NCBI GenBank assembly: GCA_036023115.1
Contig: JAYKKT010000089.1
Location: forward strand, 12,604,501-12,668,500
Source: Brasenia schreberi
Lineage: Eukaryota; Streptophyta; Magnoliopsida; Nymphaeales; Cabombaceae
Length of the DNA: 64,000 nucleotides
Reading direction: 5' to 3'
Positions 20,470 through 32,436 of this stretch are shown here, one piece after another (position 1 is the stretch's first letter; each line of letters begins with the position of its first letter). A program made the position numbers and the translations under genes. The notes beneath the pieces are model-generated. The model worked only from the letters and a program-made list of their open reading frames with translations. It ran no database searches and had not been told where the DNA came from.

Positions 20470-20844
20470 ATACCTAGGGTCAATTTTTTAGAGTGATAGG
20501 AGAATTTATAAAGATGTTACACATAGAATTAATGCAAGTTGGTTAAAATGGAGAGGAGCATCATGTATTCTTTGTGATAAGAGATACCATTAAAGTTAAA
20601 AGGTAAATATTATAGAGCAACAATTAGAACTTCCATGTTTTATGGTTCTGAGTGTTGGGAAGTTAATCATCAACATGTACAAAAGATGTTTTGTGGCAGA
20701 AATGAAGATGTTGAGTTAGATGCGTGGTTATACAAGAAAAGATTGTATACATAATAAGGTTATTAGAAACAAATTGAGACTATTACCAATAGAGGATAAA
20801 CTGAGATAATATCGTTTAAGATGGTTTGAACATATAGAAATAAG
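20470..20844 (+). mobile_element. RTE LINE 3' part, duplicated copy (first half)
   Basis: Begins at the LINE position CCTAGGGTCAATTTTTTAGAGTG and runs to the RLRWF region. It is then interrupted by the inverted-LTR copia insertion and resumes at 22524. Compared with copy 1 (19545-19985) it retains more of the region just upstream of FYGSECW. Confidence 0.8.
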
Positions 20845-20945
20845 TGTTAGAAAATGGGCCCAAGTGGCCTAGCCCAACAGGCTCGGGACCGCCTGGCCTG
20901 ACCTAGCAAGTCTACTAGCCGTTGGGGGCTGATTGTGACTAGTCA

Positions 20946-21425
20946 TTACTTGCATATACTTATGCTGATTGGGGTGGTGATGTGAATGACAAGCACTCTA
21001 TTTATGACTACTGCATATTTCTTTGTCACTCACTCATCTCATGGAGATGCAAGAAACAACAAAAGATGTTTCTTTCCTCCATCGAAGCTGAGTATCGTGC
21101 AACGGCCAACACAACTACATAACTAACTTGGTTGCGACGACTACTTTAGGACTTGGGCATACAATTAGAAGCTCCTCCAATCTTGTTCTGCGACAACAAA
21201 AGTGTTATGTATATAGCCAACAATCATACCTTTCATAAGCGTACAAAGCACATAGAGATGGATTGTCACTACGTTCGCGAAGAGCATCTACAAGATAATT
21301 TAACATTATAATTTGTAAAATCAGAGTATCAACTTGCAAATATCTTCACTAAGTCATTACCTACTCCTCGCTTTCAGTCTCTAATTGGCAAACTTCAAGT
21401 TATGGAGCTATCAGTTTGAGGGGGT
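20946..21425 (+). pseudogene. copia RNase H domain remnant
   Basis: Translation gives YADWGGDVND, a SSIEAEYRATA catalytic-region motif, ILFCDNKSVMYIANN and HKRTKHIEMDCHYVRE, then LANIFTKSLPTPRF, in the order typical of the C-terminal end of Ty1/copia Pol. Two in-frame stops are present. A purine tract (GAGGGGG) precedes the following LTR. Confidence 0.85.
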
Positions 21426-21771
21426 TGTTAGAAAATGGGCCCAAGTGACCCGGCCCAACGGGCCCTACGGGCTCGGGACTGCCCGGCCCAAGACCGCCCG
21501 ACCAGGGACAGCCCGGCCTGAGCCAACAGGGCCACTAGTCGTTGGGGACCTGTCCTCTATAAATATGATGTAAACTCCATTGTTTCATTCAAGCTTTTTG
21601 TGGCTAATTAATAAAGATTATTTATTCAAGTTTGCTTTGTGTTCATTATCCTTTTTGTGTGCACTTGTTGCTCTCGACTATAGTCTTTTCTAAGGCTTTG
21701 TGATAATTACATAATGGTGTTATTCATTCATCGATCTTCCGCAACTATATTGGAGTGTCATTTTCATTACA
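21426..21771 (+). repeat. copia LTR, direct orientation (346 bp)
   Basis: TGTTAGAAAATGGG to CATTTTCATTACA. Contains CTATAAATATG near 21556-21566, a plausible promoter TATA. It is preceded by a polypurine tract and followed without gap by another LTR start at 21772. Confidence 0.85.
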
Positions 21772-21917
21772 TGTTAGAAAATGGGTCCAAGTGGCTTGGC
21801 TCGATAGGTCCTGCGAGCCCGAGACTGCCCTGCCCAAGCTAGCAGGGCTACTAATGGCTAGTTTAGTAGCCGTTGGGGGCTGGCTGTGACCAGCCCCCTT
21901 TCTTCTTCTCCTCTTTT

Positions 21918-22175
21918 TGCTCAAGTGTAGCATTGATATAGGGTTCTACCTTCGAACCACTTACATAGCCTCATAATTTTTTGAAATATAAATAATTTTC
22001 CATAGATTGGGCCCATGTCTTATAGTTCGAGGGTGTTAGACGAAAGTTTAATCCCTCCTTATCATCCATATTTCAAGGAGAAAGAAACTAAAGAGGTAAA
22101 CTTATAAAATACGATCAACACGCTTCTCGAGATGGTGAACAATATTCTCACGATCGCAAAATAGCTCTGATACTA
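21918..22175 (-). pseudogene. copia gag start and primer site (inverted)
   Basis: On the minus strand TAGTATCAGAGCT (22175-22163), an initiator Met-tRNA primer site with one change, follows the LTR. Further on, ATGGATGATAAGG opens a gag start reading MDDKEGLNFRLTPSNYKTWA, which soon hits a stop. Confidence 0.75.
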
Positions 22176-22518
22176 TGTAATGAAAATGACCCTCCAATAT
22201 AATTGCAGAAGATCGATGAATGAATAACACCACAATGTAATTATCACGAAGCCTTAGAAAATGTTATAGCCGAGAGCAACAAGCGCACACGAAAAGGATA
22301 ATGAACATAAAGCAAACTTAAATAAATAATCTTTATTAATTAATCACAAAAGGCTTGAATGAAAAAATAGAGTTTACATCATATTTATATAGGAGAATGC
22401 ATAAGAATAAGAAGAGTAGAGAAGGAGGTAAAGAGGAAAGGGGGCTGGTTGTGGCCAACCCCCAATGGCTAGTGGCCCTGCTAGATCGGGTCGGGCCACT
22501 TGGGCCAATTTTCTAACA
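22176..22518 (-). repeat. copia LTR, inverted orientation (343 bp)
   Basis: The inverse of the LTR at 21426-21771, with similar length and shared stretches such as ATAAATATGATGTAAACTC. It is clearly diverged in the GC-rich U3 portion, so the two LTRs are not from one recent reverse transcription. Confidence 0.85.
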
Positions 22519-22523
22519 ATAAG

Positions 22524-22745
22524 ATCAAAAGAAGTGCTTGTAAGAAAGCATGAAAAATTATATTTTGAAAGTTTTAAAAGAGGTAGAGGACGAGCAAAAG
22601 TATTGGAAAGAAACAATAAAGAATGATCTAGCTTATGTTGAGTTAACTGCTAATATGGCACATGATAGGGCTATGTGGAAACAAAGAATTCATGTAGTCG
22701 ACCCCGTCTAGTATGGGAAAAGGCTTAGTTGTTTTGTTGTTGTAG
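22524..22745 (+). mobile_element. RTE LINE 3' end, duplicated copy (second half)
   Basis: Continues the LINE from 20844 after the insertion (AGATCAAAAGAAGTGCTTG…), through CCCCGTCTAGTATGGG and the TTG tail. It is almost identical to 19760-19987. Confidence 0.8.
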
Positions 22746-22920
22746 TTCATTTAAGATGAACACAACAATAATGAAACAATATATGATTAGTAGATTGAGT
22801 ATGATTTATGCAGCACTTGGCTCCTAATCCTTCACAGCATGCCTACTTTGCTTGCCATGATGCTTAAGCTAAAGCTTTCATGGATTGTATCTTACCCAAA
22901 CCTAAACCATATTAGTGTCA

Positions 22921-23046
22921 CCCTTTTGCTTTTTGGCACAATGGGGAGGCTAAAGCTGGATGCACACCCCGAGTATTGAACTCATGACCTCCATCTTGTG
23001 AGTGTAACCCCCAACCAGAACCAGGTGAGCTATGCCCATTGTGCTA
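22921..23046 (-). mobile_element. SINE-like tRNA-derived element, copy 2
   Basis: Second copy of 20158-20290, present because of the segmental duplication. It differs by a short insertion (AACCAGAACCAGG) at the A-box. Confidence 0.5.
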
Positions 23047-23073
23047 TTAGGTTCATGTTTTGATACAAAAGTA

Positions 23074-23939
23074 TATTAGACTCAATGACTAATTAATGAT
23101 GATTAGGCTAATTAAGCTTATGTGATATTAATTGTATTTAGTTCATGTTAAGTATCTCCAAATATTTATTTGATATATTTTTTATTAAGATGAAAGTCCA
23201 AAGTGTAAAATTCATGTGTTGTAAGGGTTTTGTGTATGTCATTATCATTGGGTATTCTTTAATCTCATATTTATGGTTGAAAGAATTCCACATGTTTTTT
23301 TTATATAGATGACAACTCATGAACATTAGTTCAAAGAGCTTGGAGAGGACATAGAAGGCCACAAACGAGTGTCGGTTCGAGCTCGTGTTTGGTTGAAGAA
23401 TTGTCTTTGGTATTCTTCTTATATAAAAAAGTTTTGATCTACAAGTCAAATGGATCATTCACGAAGAAACACGGATGCATGGCAAATCCGAAGAGGAGTG
23501 ATTGTTGGGACGGATCTTATATTTGGGTCCGTTGGCTTTAGTATAAAGTTGAATTATGGCTCCTAATGAGAGGAGTTACTTCTCGTGCTCTCTCTCTCTC
23601 CTCCTGCTCTTTTGTGTTTCCTTGGTGTGATTATTCCTTCCCTATGTTTCGTCTTAGGTGACTAAGACATGGTTGAAGGTCGGTAGAGTCCAAGTATGTG
23701 CTCTCGTTGCAGTGATCATTTTATCTTGTGAAAAAAACATTAGTACTCGTGTGTACTTGATAGTGGGGTGTTGATTTCTTTAAGGCAAGTGTATAATTGA
23801 GACTCGATCACATAAGTTTATTACTGATTTTGTTTTAGTTTACTTGTTCTATGTTTTGTTTGTTTATGAATTTACGTAGATCTGTGGATTTTATTAATGT
23901 TTGCATGTTTCAGTTTGTTGTATATCACTTGTTTATGCA
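23074..23939 (+). repeat. 5' LTR of an old copia element
   Basis: About 866 bp, alignable along its length with 35524-36337; shared words include GACTAATTAATGATG, AAGTATC.CCAAATATTT and GGTTGAAAGAATCCACATG. The start is mutated (TATTAG for TGTTAG). The right edge is where homology to the 3' copy stops and is approximate. No convincing primer site follows. Confidence 0.7.
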
Positions 23940-23989
23940 TGTAGCCCTTTTTCCTAATATTCTTAAAGAAATCATTAACCATAGAATGT

Positions 23990-25080
23990 CTTCATGCACT
24001 ACTCTCCAACCTAAGGTCGACATAACCTTGATTTTAAAAACGTTTGTTGGTCTCCAATTTAAACGTTGGCAACAACATATGAAAATATAGTTGACTACAT
24101 TAGGTCTCCTTGCATTCATCGAATCAAATTGTTTTCAACTTGATGATTCAAACCTTAAAAGCTCAGATTAAATCATCAAGTGAAAGGAAAAGGCTATCTT
24201 GTGTCATTATATTTTATCGGTACTATCGAATATTTTATTTTATGTATATAGTTCTTTTTTGTCCACAACAGTGAAAGATTTGTGAGTTGCTTTGTATTAA
24301 AAATACAATACTAAAGAACTCGATCTTAAAAAGTATTTCATGATCAACTTTCTGAAATATTAAATGGTGGAGGAGAAATTTATGACTGAGTAAGTACATG
24401 AGTTTCAGTTTTTATGTAATGTACTTAAGGAAGAATAGATGGAGCTTATTTATAAATTTATGTTATGTCTATTATTAAGGAGTTCTCTAAGTTTTGTAAG
24501 AAATTTGATTTATATATTAAGCAGTAAAAGGGCAAGATAACTCTAGATGATCTCATAATAGATATATAGCAATAGAGAAGGAGCATAGAAACTAAAAACA
24601 AATGCTTATCGATAGCACCCCTAAACTCAACCTGATGGTCTAAAAGAAACAACCTAGTGATCGTAAGAGAAAACATGCAAAATATAATCCAAAAATCAAT
24701 ATTTAGAAGAAGCTCAAAAACAATTAGTGTTGGTCAGCTTGGACATTGGACTAGGGAGTGTCCCTTTATGAAAACCAAGAAACCCATGGCCAATGAGGAA
24801 GCTATGGTCAACATGATGATCGTTGCACCTACAGTCATTGATGGATATCTTTTTTTTAAACCTAAAATCTTTTTTATTTATGATTCATTAATGAATTGTA
24901 GACATTGGGGCAAATATGCATATCTACTTACCGATCTCTTTTTTTTATCTTACCAGGTTGTTTGTGGTAGAATTATGACCTTAGGAGAGCATTCGACTAC
25001 TGAAGTTAAGAGCAAAAGACATGTATTTAAAGGTTCCTTTGGCAAAGGTCTTTAACTCTTCAAGGAATTAGGCATATTCT
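23990..25080 (+). pseudogene. copia gag and protease remnants
   Basis: Translation in shifting frames gives KTFVGLQFKRWQQHMKI, a decayed zinc knuckle (GQLGHWTRECPFMKTKKP, first Cys lost) and a protease-like VDIGANMH followed by ALGEHST.EVK.KRHVF-like words. Many stops. These are in copia order and belong to the element bounded by the LTRs at 23074 and 35524. Confidence 0.7.
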
Positions 25081-28000
25081 TACAATTTATTGGAATATCC
25101 TGAGTGATCCAGTTTTAGTTAAGGAGAGTTTAAGATTGGATTGCAGATGTAATAAAGTCATAATTATATGACTTAATACTGAGTGTTTCTTTGAAAAGAG
25201 TTATTTGTCTAATGTATAGGGTTGATTGAGATGTCAATCCGATTGCAGTACAAATGGGACCATAGCAGTTAATTATGGGGACAACATAGCTTTAAGGAAG
25301 GGAATGAGTGGGTTGCTGGTCAGCCATGTCAGAGACCTCTAGAAGGGGATTGGTTAAAGGTCGATGTGTGCAAAACCCAAAAGTAACTGAGATAGCATAT
25401 GCGTGACTCAAACTAGTCTGGGTTTGGTTTTGATTAGGGATTACACCTTTTGGTCTTTGAGATAAGGATAGACCTTCATAGGTGAAGTTCATAGGTGAAG
25501 GTAACCTCAATCTTGTTGCAATCACAAAACGTACTCTCAATTTTGTTTTATTTAGCCAAGTCATCCCAAGTATGGCATTGATTCCCTTAATGTCAATAGG
25601 GAATGGTTGACAAAGGCATCATCCATTGTCTGGTAAAGATTAGGTTTTCAAGAACTGGTTATAAGATACATTGTTACCATTACCGGCGAGTATATTAAAG
25701 GATTCAATGGTTTTAAATAGACATCTGAGGACTTCAATCAAGGAACTCCGAGGGAAATTATGTTTAGGATTGTATGAATCAAGACCCAACTTTTACATCA
25801 CCTTTTTTAATAAAAACAATTAGTTATTGCATGTCTTATAAGCATAAACTAACTCTAGCTTCTCTAAAAGAGTTCAAGCGTTCTTCTCATGAGTCACTTA
25901 AGTATAGACATTATCTACAAAATCCAATAAAACCGCACACTTTTTCATGTTGAACCACCGTACAATTTTTCTCGTGTGACCATATCGAGGAAATAGTACC
26001 ACATGGAAGTATAAGGGCTACACGTCATAAACTTTTCTCAAAGAAGAAGCAATATTGTAATGTGAGAAATAAGCATTAGCTAATTTTGTGCTTATCAGCA
26101 TCATCACGAAGATCCAACAATCAAATCAGTTGATAGCAAGGAGGGTAGCTATAGAACAGTAGCGAAAGAAAGGGCCGGCTGCACTTAGTTTATGGTAGAA
26201 CAGACTGTCATGGATGTAAAAGCTTTACGTGAATTGGGTTCGACCAGGTGATTGATCTATAAACCTTGGTTTGATGGATGATGCAAGCATACAAGAACTC
26301 GATGATCAGGAGCTCGTGATGCTCAGCCCCATCATGTGAGCTCAACCGCTGCCAGCTCAACAAAGGTGATGCTAAGGCTCGCGGACTCGACGAACTTGAT
26401 GAAGGGTGGGGCATCCCCAAGGTTGAATGGAGGGTTGGCGATGAGGTTAGTGATAGAGAAACCCTTGATGAGAAGGAGGAGCTTGCCTAGCCCCACCATG
26501 GTGAACAAGTGAAATATATATAGGAACTGAAACTAGTCTTAGGTCTCATGCACGCACGCCTTTTTTACCTAGTTGACTGAGCCAAACCTACAGGCGCATG
26601 CACGCGCACCTTTTTTTATATTCGAGACATCATTTTATTCATCTAGGAATAGATATAATAAATCGATTATCTATAAATATAAAAAGGAACATCCCTCAGT
26701 GACTAGGGAGTTGGATAGCAGGCAGAAGGTCATCATTTCAACACCCAGTTGTGCTTCTTGTTGGTTTCTACATAACCTCAGCTTGCCTATCCAAAACAAG
26801 AAAGAAAAAGAAAAAGAAAATTTTATAAATACTTTGGATATCTGGGTGATGTATCTAAAAGTTATTAAATCCAAATTTGATAGTTTTTGGATACGGTTTT
26901 GGATGCCAAATACAATGGAACTCTAGAGTCAAATTAGGTGGATTATATACACTGGCATTATCTGCCCAATATAAAATTCTAAATAATAATTTGAATATTT
27001 TTATGCTAAAAATTGAGAGGATTACATGGCAAACACTCGGAAGCCTCAAGAGAGAGGGAACACATGTCAAAAACTTTGAGAAGCCCCAACAAACAGAACA
27101 AAGGCTCGAGCCATGATATCGATAGCTCTCGAAGCACGAAGTGTGGTAAGGTAGTTGGCGCACTTGGCATAGCAGCAAAAAGGAAGCAACAACAAGAAAG
27201 TGCAAGTTATTGGGTGTTGTGTCCATAAAAGGCACTCATTATCTATCGCCTCAGCGGAGGCTTATAAATAGTAATTGTAACGAGTAGAAAAGGAGTATAA
27301 ACACCTAAAGTACGTTAAGTGAGTCGACCATGACTGGTATCCTACCTCTCCTTAGCTGATTCTATCATTAAATCAACTAAATTTAAAATTTTGGTTCAAT
27401 TACATCCATTTTTATCCAAAAAATCTTGTTGAATCAAAATCAAAACTTGCTTTTATTTTATTTGTCCATGGGGTTTTATTAAAAGAAAAATTATTTATAT
27501 GAGATATTAAATATTGTTTGGTTTTATATTTATTACGCATAAAAAATTCAGCACTTACATTCATATATAAATTTAGGCATATTCAGGTGCTAAATGAGAT
27601 TCTATTTATAAAAATAATGTTTTCAATGCATATATGCATGCATAAGGGGTATTTTTTTTAAAGACTTTATATTTTAGGCATTATTAGACATATAAATGTA
27701 TGAGAGACTAAAATTTGTGAAAGACACTTGTCACGCTCTCCGTGACGCTTATCACTACCTTTTTATCAAAAAGTTTTATATTTTTATTTATTTCAAAAAC
27801 AAGGCAAAAAGAGAGTCTTATTCAGAAAGGTTATTATACAGTTATGTACATGACTCAAACCTTGATTCAATTAAGTCTAAATCTCATTTGAGCCTAACCT
27901 AGGTGACCTAAGAAGTTCATTGAATCCACATTTATTCTAGTCAACCCATGTATGTAGTCGTAAAAATTTATTTTGAGTCAAACTCCTTAGTTAAGCATTT

Positions 28001-28400
28001 ATTAAAAATTTAATTCTGAGCTAGGCTAAGCATACCTTAGTCATGGCTCAACTCACCTCATTGAAATCAGCTCCACATCAAGCCACAATAAGTCATCTCA
28101 CTTTGATGCTTCAAGACCAACAATTATCAAACTTCATCAAGGTTTGAAGGTATTTGAAGTCATTCAAGTGGGGTTAAGCTACTCTTGAGAGCAATCCAAG
28201 TTGTATCAAGACTTTAGGCAAGGCGAGTGCCCAAGGAGCCCCCAAGCTACGTGGGAGCCAACTACCTTAAGTTTACATTAAGCCATCAAGCCAAAATAGA
28301 AGCCATTTAGCCACATTTAGATTTAAAATCAAAGTTGTATTTAAAGCTTTAAATGCCTATGGTTTCTATTTGTTAGAGATATTTTAGGGATCAAATTTGG
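25081..28400. other. unassigned repeat-rich sequence inside the old copia element
   Basis: No open frame longer than about 125 codons and none with a recognisable domain. Composition is AT-rich with several poly-T and poly-A runs. This is probably a mixture of decayed retroelement pieces. I recognise nothing specific. Confidence 0.4.
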
Positions 28401-28430
28401 TTTTGTTCTTATCTCTAAGGGGGTGGATTC

Positions 28431-28874
28431 CCCTCTACAAATAAGCCTTTGGCCTCTCATTGTATCATCTCTTCAATATATCTCTCATCCATGAAGCATC
28501 AATAATATTTCTCTCCATTGCTTAAGTTCTACAATACAAATACAAACAAGTCTTGTGCAAACATGGCTGAAAGAGACTCATCCAAGATGTTGGGTACTAT
28601 CAAATGTCAAATACTGGTTGACCAGTAGGAGAGATCCACCAAGGAAAATCGTCCCTCTACAAATAAGCCTTTGGCCTCTCATTGTATCATCTCTTCAATA
28701 TATCTCTCATCCATGAAGCATCAATAATATTTCTCTCCATTGCTTAAGTTCTACAATACAAATACAAACAAGTCTTGTGCAAACATGGCTGAAAGAGACT
28801 CATCCAAGATGTTGGGTACTATCAAATGTCAAATACTGGTTGACCAGTAGGAGAGATCCACCAAGGAAAATCGT
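28431..28874 (+). repeat. exact 222-bp tandem duplication
   Basis: Positions 28431-28652 are repeated without visible difference at 28653-28874. The unit holds an LTR-like leader (CTACAAATAAGCCTTTGG, TCTCTCATCCATGAAGCATC) and ends GGAGAGATCCACCAAGGAAA. Identity in such a decayed area means a very recent duplication or an assembly artefact. Confidence 0.9.
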
Positions 28875-31800
28875 CCCTCGCACAGCATCAAAACTCGTGA
28901 GTACCATACTTCTTACTATCCTGATTTCATCCTTACTTAGACATCCCCTAGTTCCCTTAAAATAACCCATGGTTTCTTTAGTATGCCTACTGCATGGCTT
29001 AAGTTTCAATTATCCTTACGTATTAATTATTTTCATCATAAGGTATAGATCGACCCCTTTTAAAAAAATTCAGATCTTGACCTAGCTTAAGTAATTTATT
29101 AATTTGGTTGATACTTGCATGTCATCATCCCCTAGTTATGTTCTGATTTCATTCGGATGCCCTCTACCCTAATTAGTTCTGGTCCCCTTAGAGACTTTAA
29201 TTTCCTTAGACAGCCCACGATCCCCTTTAGGATTTCTCCTCTTGCATGCCATCATCTCCATTATTACATTCATAACCATATAGCCATATCTTATCACAAG
29301 TGCCGGTTGACCCCCTTTTAACTCATGATTTTCCAGTTTTGAACCTAGCCTAAGATTATATCATAATCTTCTTGCTCCTTAGCCTTAGGTCATATTAGTT
29401 ATCACCATTAAATCATAATAGTTATCATTAGCTTATCATTGTCTCTAAGTTGATCATTGACTGATTCCGTTTTACCCATCATAGCGCCTTCATCCTAACA
29501 ATCCCTAACTCAGCCTCTTAGTTGTGTCATACCTATATTAGTTACATTAATACCTATTTCACATAATCCTTGGCATCTTAGCTCTTTAAATTCATTATAT
29601 CGCATAGTTGCATAAATGCCAGTTTTGCATCCATATTAGTTGTGTCACCATACCCAGTTCTTGCATCCTTATAATTAATCTTAGACCCACCTTAGGTAGT
29701 CCATTGCATATATATATTAATGTCTACATACATATAGATTTCTGCATATATAGATATTAATTACAACGTACACTGATATAAATTACAGCATATATAGAAT
29801 TAATTTCAGCATCTTAGATATATATATATTTGTGCACTTAGGATAATTTCTGCAATTTCAGCATATCATTACCCAATTAGTTCAACATCCAACTAGGATC
29901 ATCCTTAACCAATTAGAGTCTCTAGCCATTTAAAGGTTAATCTAGGTCGTCCACCCTAGGATACCTATATTAGAGTCCACATCGACCCATAGATTCATAC
30001 CCAAGTTGAAATCCTTATCCAATTAGAATCCATACCCACTTAAGGTCCTTTTCCCAATTAGAATAACACATCCATTTTAGAACCCATATCTCGATTAATA
30101 TCCATACCCATTTAAAGACCCAAATTCCAATATAAATATATATTCAATTAGGACACAAAACCAATAGGAATAGGAACCCTTTGATGGTCATATTTCAATT
30201 CAAGTGTGGAAGATATTTTTTCTTTTATTAGCTAGGTAATTTGTAGTGTAAGAGTTGGCCCTTGCCCACTGGGGCAAGAAAGTAATTATGAAAAGAACTT
30301 GATTTGGATGGACAACACAAAAAGAAGAGTGAATTAAATGTGTCTCCCTTGACTTAGTTTTATTTTGCTTTCATAAAATTAAGAAGATTAGATAAAAATT
30401 GCGGGTTTCGCATAACCTAAATCTTGTATACAAGGGGCAATCAACAAACCACAATTCTTTTTTTCCCTTTTATTTTCTTTATGCTTTCTCTTAGGAATGA
30501 CTTTATCTTAGTGTTCTTGGTGCATGCCAGAGCACTACAAGTGCTTTATCATGTTTATACATGTCGTTCTGACAGCAACCATAATATACACAGTCGGGTC
30601 AAATTTCCAGGAATCCACTCTCATCACATCAAGCCTTATCCATAATTTCCCTTGAGAATAAGGTTAGTGTTCTTTGGTATGTGCCATATCACATTACACT
30701 CCAACAGGTTCCTATAGTTGTTATTCAAATTGCGTTATTACTTTTGTGACAACAAATTCTTTGGTATGCTTGGTGGGAACACATGCTTCGTATTGGAATC
30801 ATTGAGTTTATATAGACTCAGTCCAATCGAGTATACCTGATGGCATCCTCCGGCACTGATGTGGATGATGTTTTACCTTCACTAGTCTACAGATCGTGAT
30901 TGCCAAACCTAGATGATTCATTGGGTTAGGTTCCTTTCTCTCATCTAATGCAATCTCAAAAGGAGAACATGTCATATGCTCCGAACACCCAAGTAGATGA
31001 TGAGATGACTTTCAAACAGTTAAAGTCATCTGTTATCGATAGGTTGTAAGGGCAATTCAGGGATCTCTAAGGAGTATTGTTTCGTCAAATGGTGAAAACT
31101 ATGTCCACTACGATCACAAATCAGTTAGCTACCATTCAAGGAGACATGCTAGCTGGGAGGAAGAGGTAGACTGCTGATACAAATACCCAAATTCCAACTC
31201 AGAGAGCCAACTTTTGGCACTTATATGAGAAGTCATACCATTCTTGAGTCCTTAATGGATTGAGAGCAGACTTATGACATTTCAATATTGTTCGGAGGCC
31301 ACCCAATATACCGCCCAAGTGGGATACTCAATGTCAAATCCATCATTCTTAATGACTTCTTACATACGACAACCATTTGGAATCTTGTTGAGGATCCAAG
31401 TCTACATCAATATAGTGAGGGCATAAATCTAGTTAGAGGAAGCACTTTTGAATTATGGTGGTGTTATCAATCTACTTTGAAATGCCTTTGGTGGTGAGAT
31501 CTTAGTGCCAAACATAAACGTTGATTGCAAGACATACCCTGAATGGGTTGACAGACTAACTTAAATCCCGAGGGGCTTCAAGGCAAAATTTCTAACCTTT
31601 TAAGGGGTAAGCATTTGGCTTGGTTCACCCTTGAGTGGGGGGAGTTGGATAATAGTGAGTTGTATAAACTCAAGCTCTTTGTGTTTTTCCTAATAGATAA
31701 AGCATATGTTTGATATACATCATTTAAGACTAGAACAATTCAAACATGAGAGGAGATGCAAAAAAAAATTCTCAGATGGTATAACGAGATTCATTCACAA

Positions 31801-32370
31801 CCAACTCATGTGGATTTAATGGACCTCTTAGCTAACTAAGATCTTTTGTCATTCATCTTTTGACAAAAATTCATTTACCTTTTGGCAAGTCAAACATCTA
31901 GTCATAAACTCATCAATTGCTTCTTGATTCTAGATCAATGGTATTGTCGGCTAAGGTCCTTATACAAATGAATGCCAAACTGATTATAATGTGCTACCTA
32001 TAAAATCTTCGGTAGAAGTGACTCATCATTAGGCATGCACATATGTCCCTCAAACCCTAAGGAACCATCATCATATATCTCATATTTAGGTTTGCTTCCA
32101 CCAAGAACTTCATCCATGATCATCCTACTTGAGATTGTAAAGAGTTGAGATCATATCACACCTCAGAAGCTTCGATTTATAATTCTTGGTGATGTCGATA
32201 AAGTCTCTTGAGTTCCCCTTCGAGGGATAAAATCTAGACTTAGATAATGAAGTCTCTATTTTCGAGGTCGACTACAAGAGAGGTTTAAAAATTTTGTTTT
32301 GTTGTAATTGATTTTTTTATGAATTTTAATGATAATAAAGCCTATTGTTCTTCTTGTTCTATTACTTTTA
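28875..32370. other. decayed repeat sequence, possibly Ty3/gypsy
   Basis: 29870-30180 is a degenerate array of words such as CCAATTAGAAT and CCATTTA. Around 31500-31870 a translation with YPEWVDRL followed by GFK.KFLTF resembles the start of a Ty3/gypsy gag, but stops are frequent and the match is short. The 222-bp duplication to the left has the look of an LTR. I cannot define element borders. Confidence 0.35.
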
Positions 32371-32436
32371 ATATTGAATCATTTGATGTATGGCATTAAA
32401 TGTTGGGTAATATTAATTTTGATTTCATAATGTAAG

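Larger units (their letters stand above)
20845..22518. mobile_element. rearranged copia element with inverted terminal LTRs
   Basis: Both outer ends are LTR starts: TGTTAGAAAATGGG at 20845 (plus) and its inverse at 22518 (minus), flanked by a perfect 5-bp duplication ATAAG (20840-20844, 22519-22523). Order along the plus strand: LTR start fragment (20845 to about 20945), RNase H end of pol (to 21425), full LTR (21426-21771), a second partial LTR abutting it head-to-tail (21772 to about 21917), then in the opposite direction a gag start, primer site and full LTR (22176-22518). The clean target duplication shows that this composite inserted as a unit. The layout resembles an intramolecular (auto)integration product. 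Confidence 0.8.

Noticed and set aside
28425..30660. CRISPR-like or satellite array from the repeated short words
   Set aside because: The 222-bp unit is a simple two-copy duplication and the CCAATTAG-type words are irregular. No repeat-spacer regularity, and this is plant nuclear DNA.
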